Source: Polaromonas sp. (GTDB lineage: Bacteria; Pseudomonadota; Gammaproteobacteria; Burkholderiales; Burkholderiaceae_C). From it: a stretch of 17,988 bases of DNA. How positions within the stretch are numbered: position 1 is the stretch's first letter; each line of letters begins with the position of its first letter. The notes below the pieces were generated by a model. The model was not told where the DNA came from. It worked only from the letters and a program-made list of their open reading frames with translations, and did not search any database. This document shows positions 14,232-17,988 of this stretch, piece after piece. The DNA is taken from contig JABMMH010000407.1 of NCBI GenBank assembly GCA_013205645.1, positions 1 to 17,988 on the forward strand. Reading direction: 5' to 3'. Made by a program: the position numbers and the translations under genes.

Positions 14232-15649
14232 TGGCGTTCGTGAAAGCTTCCCAGCGCCTTGCCTTGTTGGCATGTTTGAGCGTGTCTCCGAGTTTGTCTT
14301 GGGCTGCCGATTTTGACGGGGGGCAGTTAGCGGTCTGGTGGGCGCTGCCGTTTGCCGGCATTTTGTTGTCAATTGCCGTCTTGCCTTTGCTGTCACCGCG
14401 GGTCTGGCATCACCATCACGGGAAAATTTCAGGCGCTTGGGCGTTGGCATTTTTTGTGCCTTTTGGGTTCAGCTATGGCGCGTCGGTCGCCGGTACCAGC
14501 TTGGCGCACGCGCTGTTGGCCGAGTACATTCCTTTCATTGTTTTATTGACCGCCTTGTTCACGGTGGCTGGCGGCATTCATATCCGCGGCAACCTGCGAG
14601 GCAGTCCAGGGCTGAACGCGGGTATCTTGGCCCTTGGTGCTGTGTTGGCCAGTTTCATGGGAACAACGGGGGCGTCCATGCTCATGTTGCGCCCGTTGAT
14701 CCGCGCCAACGACAACCGCCAGCACCGCGCACACGTGATTGTGTTTTTCATCTTCATCGTCTCGAATGCCGGTGGTTCGTTGACGCCGCTGGGTGATCCG
14801 CCGCTTTTTCTCGGCTTCTTGAAGGGCGTGGATTTCTTCTGGACGGTGCAGCACATCTTGCCCCAAGCGCTGTTTTTAGTGCTGAGCTTGCTGGCCATTT
14901 TCTTCTTGCTCGACACTTGGTTTTACAAGCGCGAAGGCATCATGCTGGTGGACCCGACGCCTGACACCCGGCGCTTTGGCTTTGATGGTGCCGCTAACTT
15001 TGGCTTGCTAGGCGCAGTGGTGGCGCTGGTCTTGCTCAGTGGTTTTTGGAAGTCACCGGTGGTCTTTGAGGTCATGGGTACCGACGTTGGCTTGCCCGGA
15101 CTGGTGCGTGACTTAGGCTTGGTGATGGTGACTTTGTTGTCCTTGAAGATCACGGCCCACAGTGTGCACACCGACAACCAGTTTTCGTGGGGCCCGATGG
15201 CCGAGGTGGCCAAGTTGTTTGCGGGTATTTTTCTCACCATCATCCCCGTCATTGCGATGCTCAAGGCTGGCGTCAGCGGCCCTTTTGGAGCGGTGGTGAC
15301 AGCCGTGACGCGCGCCGATGGTCAGCCAGACCCGATGATGTATTTTTGGGCCACTGGGCTGCTGAGTTCTTTCTTGGACAACGCGCCCACGTACTTGGTG
15401 TTTTTCAACACCGCCGGCGGTGACCCGGCAGTCTTGATGACGACGCTGGCCCCCACGCTGGCGGCGATCTCGGCCGGCGCTGTTTTCATGGGTGCGAATA
15501 CTTACATTGGCAATGCGCCCAACCTCATGGTCAAAGCGATTGCCGAAGACCGCGGCATTCGCATGCCAAGTTTCTTCGGGTATATGGCTTGGTCATGTGC
15601 CATTTTGGTTCCGCTGTTCATCATCATGAGCATGATCTGGTTCCGCTGA
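14228..15649 (+). CDS. nhaD: Na+/H+ antiporter, NhaD type (ion transporter superfamily)
   Basis: This inner-membrane transporter of the ion transporter (IT) superfamily is predicted to exchange Na+ (or Li+) for H+. The 473 residues form about a dozen hydrophobic segments. An N-terminal cleavable signal-like region ends at SLSWAAD (about 27), typical of NhaD proteins. The diagnostic repeats are SNAGGSLTPLGDPPLF (179-194), SSFLDNAPTYLVFFN (380-394) and GANTYIGNAPNLMVKAIAE (422-440). The Asp and Asn residues in these re-entrant motifs are expected to bind the cation. HHHH at 61-64 faces a loop after the second hydrophobic segment. ATG 14228 overlaps the pncB stop codon (ATGA), with ATG 14231 equally possible; coupling to pncB translation replaces a clear Shine-Dalgarno. 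The pairing of NAD salvage with Na+/H+ exchange has no obvious biochemical link. Confidence 0.92.
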   Translation: MMAFVKASQRLALLACLSVSPSLSWAADFDGGQLAVWWALPFAGILLSIAVLPLLSPRVWHHHHGKISGAWALAFFVPFGFSYGASVAGTSLAHALLAEYIPFIVLLTALFTVAGGIHIRGNLRGSPGLNAGILALGAVLASFMGTTGASMLMLRPLIRANDNRQHRAHVIVFFIFIVSNAGGSLTPLGDPPLFLGFLKGVDFFWTVQHILPQALFLVLSLLAIFFLLDTWFYKREGIMLVDPTPDTRRFGFDGAANFGLLGAVVALVLLSGFWKSPVVFEVMGTDVGLPGLVRDLGLVMVTLLSLKITAHSVHTDNQFSWGPMAEVAKLFAGIFLTIIPVIAMLKAGVSGPFGAVVTAVTRADGQPDPMMYFWATGLLSSFLDNAPTYLVFFNTAGGDPAVLMTTLAPTLAAISAGAVFMGANTYIGNAPNLMVKAIAEDRGIRMPSFFGYMAWSCAILVPLFIIMSMIWFR

Positions 15650-15719
15650 CCTCTGTCGTCGTTTCATTTTTCGAGCCGCTTTCAATTTCATACGTCAATA
15701 CAACTATTTGGAGACCCTC

Positions 15720-16706
15720 ATGAGCCAACCCAAAATTCTGGTCGCACGCGCCGTTTTTCCTGAAATCATCGAGCGCTTGTCGGAGCATTTCGAGGTTGAA
15801 TCAAATCAGGCTGACGCGGCTTGGTCAAAGGCTGATCTGATAGCCCGTCTGAAAGGCAAGCAGGGCGCTTTCACGACTGGCGGTGACCGGATTGACGCCG
15901 AGGTGCTGGCGGCTTGTCCCGACCTGAAAATCTGCGCCAACATGGCTGTGGGTTACAACAACTTTGACATCGACGCCATGACCGCCGCGGGCGTGTTGGC
16001 CACCAACGCGCCCGATGTGCTGACCGAAACCACCGCTGACTTTGGCTTTGCATTGCTGATGGCGACGGCCCGCCGCATCACCGAAAGCGAGCATTATTTG
16101 CGCGCTGGCCAGTGGACCAAGTGGAGTTTTGACATGTTTGCCGGTTCTGACATTCACGGCTCCACGCTCGGCATTTTGGGCATGGGCCGGATTGGCCAAG
16201 GCATTGCCAAGCGCGGCGCGCACGGCTTTGGCATGAAGGTCATTTACCACAACCGTTCGCGCCTGGATGCTGCGTTGGAAGCGGACTGCAAGGCGAGCTA
16301 TGTCAGCAAAGAAGAGCTGCTGAAAATCGCTGACCACGTGGTCTTGGTACTGCCTTATTCGGCGGCCTCGCACCACAGCATTGGTGCGGCTGAACTGGCC
16401 TTGATGAAGCCTACGGCAACGCTGGTGAACATCGCTCGCGGCGGCATTGTGGACGACGCGGCTTTGGCCAAAGCGCTGAAAAACAAAGTCATCGCAGCCG
16501 CCGGTCTGGACGTGTTTGAGGGTGAGCCCAAAGTTCATCCTGATTTGCTGACGGTGCCGAACGTGGTGTTGACACCGCACATCGCCAGCGCAACGATTCC
16601 GACACGGCTCGCCATGGCGGCTTTGGCGGCGGACAACTTGATCGCCTTTTTCGGCGGCAAGCCACCGCTCACACCGCTCAATGCGGCTGTGCTTGAGCGC
16701 AAGTAA
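15720..16706 (+). CDS. D-2-hydroxyacid dehydrogenase, glyoxylate/hydroxypyruvate reductase-like
   Basis: This 328-residue NAD(P)-dependent enzyme of the D-2-hydroxyacid dehydrogenase family probably reduces glyoxylate or hydroxypyruvate. It has the substrate loop MAVGYNNFD (75-83), the Rossmann motif GILGMGRIGQG (151-161), and NRSR (178-181) after the second strand. The Arg residues there suggest NADPH preference. It also has the catalytic triad: R240 (NIARGGIVDD), E269 (DVFEGEP) and H287 (LTPHIASAT). There is no ACT or other regulatory domain. The start at 15720 is supported by GGAG (15710-15713) 6 nt upstream, giving MSQPKILVAR. An in-frame upstream ATG at 15708 lies before the ribosome binding site and is rejected. 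The 70-nt gap after nhaD shows no strong terminator. Confidence 0.94.
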   Translation: MSQPKILVARAVFPEIIERLSEHFEVESNQADAAWSKADLIARLKGKQGAFTTGGDRIDAEVLAACPDLKICANMAVGYNNFDIDAMTAAGVLATNAPDVLTETTADFGFALLMATARRITESEHYLRAGQWTKWSFDMFAGSDIHGSTLGILGMGRIGQGIAKRGAHGFGMKVIYHNRSRLDAALEADCKASYVSKEELLKIADHVVLVLPYSAASHHSIGAAELALMKPTATLVNIARGGIVDDAALAKALKNKVIAAAGLDVFEGEPKVHPDLLTVPNVVLTPHIASATIPTRLAMAALAADNLIAFFGGKPPLTPLNAAVLERK

Positions 16707-16755
16707 CTTAGAACGCTTCATCGGTTAACCGGTTCGCCGCTTTAAAAAGGTCTTC

Positions 16756-17469
16756 ATGTCGGATGTGTTTGTGTGGTTGTTGTTGGTGCTGGCCGTTGTC
16801 AGTGTGTTGCTGTTGCTGGCATTGCTGGTCATACAGCTCCGCAGGCGGACTGAAGACCCGCAAAAAGTCTTGAACGAGCTGGCCAGTCTGACCTCGGCCA
16901 ACGAGCGACTCGAGCGTGAACTGCGCGCCGAGGTGCAGACCAGTGCGCGCGCCACCCGTGCTGATCTGACGCAAGGGCTGTCGCTTTTTCAGCAAGCGTT
17001 GCTGGCTCAGTCTAGCGATGTGGCGCGCACGCAGAACGAGCAAATTGACTCTTTTCGCATGCAACTGGGCGCCATGCAGCAACATGTGTCTGAGACGCTG
17101 CAGCGCTTTTCTGATGGCTTGAACGAGCAATTGCGGCAGGTCTCGGAAGGCAACGAACGCAAGCTCGGCGAAGTGCGTTTGGTGGTCGAGCAGCGGCTCA
17201 CGGCTTTGCAAGAAGGCAACGAGAAAAAGCTCGACCAGATGCGAGCGACGGTGGACGAAAAACTCCAAGCAACGCTCGAAACCCGGCTCGGCGAAAGCTT
17301 CAAGCAAGTCGCTGACCGGCTGGAGCAAGTGCACAAGGGCTTGGGTGAAATGCAAAGCTTGGCGCAAGGCGTAGGCGACCTCAAGCACTTGCTGACCAAC
17401 GTCAAAACGCGCGGTATTTTTGGCGAAGCGCAGCTCGCTGCCTTGCTCGAACAGGTCTTGATGAGTTGA
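16756..17469 (+). CDS. rmuC: RmuC family DNA recombination protein, truncated at the chimeric junction
   Basis: RmuC is a membrane-anchored protein that limits recombination at inverted repeats, with a C-terminal restriction-endonuclease-like domain. Only the N-terminal half is here. There is a transmembrane helix (residues 5-27), then a long coiled coil with repeated QEGNEKKLDQMRATVDEKL-type segments (about 35-205), and the beginning of the core domain LLTNVKTRGIFGEAQLAALLEQV (212-234). Full-length family members run to about 450-500 residues. Here the frame ends after LMS with a TGA, because the bacterial sequence stops at about 17465. The start is supported by AAAAAGG 5 nt upstream of the ATG at 16756. 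The stop is therefore not a natural gene end. The 49-nt gap before it contains the palindrome CGGTTAACCG (16722-16731). Confidence 0.9.
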   Translation: MSDVFVWLLLVLAVVSVLLLLALLVIQLRRRTEDPQKVLNELASLTSANERLERELRAEVQTSARATRADLTQGLSLFQQALLAQSSDVARTQNEQIDSFRMQLGAMQQHVSETLQRFSDGLNEQLRQVSEGNERKLGEVRLVVEQRLTALQEGNEKKLDQMRATVDEKLQATLETRLGESFKQVADRLEQVHKGLGEMQSLAQGVGDLKHLLTNVKTRGIFGEAQLAALLEQVLMS

Positions 17470-17988
17470 CCCTAGTTTTCCTAGTTTCCTGTCGGTGCCC
17501 TCCTGAGGTTGTGTCCCTGAGGGAGTGCCCTCCAGAGGGTGCCCTCCCTAGAGACCACACATCTGGCAAGCTCACTCTGTGATCAGCTTATCAAATGATT
17601 GCACTGAACTGTAGCAGGGATGTTATAAGATTTAGTATTAAGGATTATATAACAAAAGTTATCTGGAAAAACATACACAAACTAATGTTTTTTCTTTCTT
17701 TATAACAACCAGTTCCATTTGCAAGGAAGTTGATGGAAGGATAGCAAACAAGAAGACCTCCAGATGAGATTGCTGGAGTGGGAGCACAAAGGAGAAGTTT
17801 CCTGGGATTGGATGGAACCGGAATCAGAAGCTTGGGTGCTAGCTTCTCTGAAACTATAATTCAGTTCTGATTATCCAAAGGTTCAGCATTTTCATCTTGC
17901 CACCTAGGTAAACTTTGCATTGTATGGAACGCCATGGACCATGACTAGCATACACAGAATAAAAGGGAAATATGAAAGAACCATAGTA
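17465..17988. other. Non-bacterial, CpG-depleted tail sequence (probable eukaryotic DNA)
   Basis: From about 17465 to the end the composition changes sharply: it is AT-richer, with many TG and CA and only three CpG dinucleotides counted by eye (17493, 17819 and 17930). The bacterial DNA next to it has CpG in nearly every ten bases. No open reading frame of note, ribosome binding site or bacterial promoter context is present. The left part (17471-17550) contains short direct repeats. The pattern fits vertebrate or other methylated eukaryotic genomic DNA. I cannot identify the species or any repeat family. Confidence 0.8.
17495..17547. repeat. Three copies of GTGCCCTCC in the tail
   Basis: GTGCCCTCC occurs at 17495-17503, 17525-17533 and 17539-17547, in a pyrimidine/purine-patterned stretch that also holds two CCTAGTTT copies (17471-17478 and 17480-17487). 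It looks like a degenerate minisatellite or simple repeat at the beginning of the foreign tail. Confidence 0.5.

Noticed and set aside
17470..17988. Possible coding exon in the foreign tail.
   Set aside because: All frames are broken by frequent stops and there is no clear codon bias; nothing to support a gene or a splice site.

Overview
The window is a bacterial chromosome fragment (about positions 1-17465) joined to a short, compositionally unrelated tail (about 17465-17988). The bacterial part is GC-rich and gene-dense. It encodes housekeeping and metabolic proteins that look like those of Burkholderiales, most likely Comamonadaceae (the Limnohabitans/Rhodoferax/Polaromonas type). The pointers are a sigma-70 factor with a long Lys/Ala/Pro-rich N-terminus, a polyhydroxyalkanoate granule phasin, a TTG-started histone-deacetylase-like enzyme and an NhaD antiporter. 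The taxon is inferred from protein character, not from a database search.

Left block (1-8313, all minus strand, so transcription runs right to left): an iron-type ABC substrate-binding protein, a type II 3-hydroxyacyl-CoA dehydrogenase-like SDR, a gamma-glutamyltransferase, DNA primase (dnaG) and the primary sigma factor (rpoD, cut by the window edge before region 4). dnaG-rpoD is the core of the macromolecular synthesis operon, but rpsU is not next to dnaG here. rpoD has its own sigma-70-type promoter just after dnaG and a leader of about 280 nt containing a terminator-like hairpin and a second perfect hairpin. The SDR has an ACGT palindrome resembling LiuR boxes upstream, and the iron-binding protein has a Fur-like box over its promoter.

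Middle block (8325-11279): a patatin-like lipoprotein (+) converges on a phasin gene (-) with two hairpins between them. The phasin promoter is bracketed by two similar TGC/GCA palindromes that look like PhaR operators. A histone-deacetylase family enzyme diverges to the right.

Right block (11281-17469, all plus strand): a small two-helix membrane protein, a nitroreductase, an FKBP prolyl isomerase preceded by a terminator-like hairpin, pncB overlapping nhaD by 4 nt, a glyoxylate/hydroxypyruvate reductase-like enzyme, and the N-terminal half of rmuC.

rmuC breaks off abruptly at about 17465 inside a conserved motif. From there to the end the sequence is AT-richer, has only three CpG dinucleotides by eye, and has no coding signal: it looks like vertebrate or other methylated eukaryotic DNA. 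The simplest reading is a chimeric or contaminated assembly. I found no CRISPR array, tRNA, rRNA, insertion sequence or new defence-like system. The most interesting biology is in the regulatory regions (rpoD leader, LiuR-like box, phasin operators) and in a probable frameshift separating the gamma-glutamyltransferase from its signal peptide.
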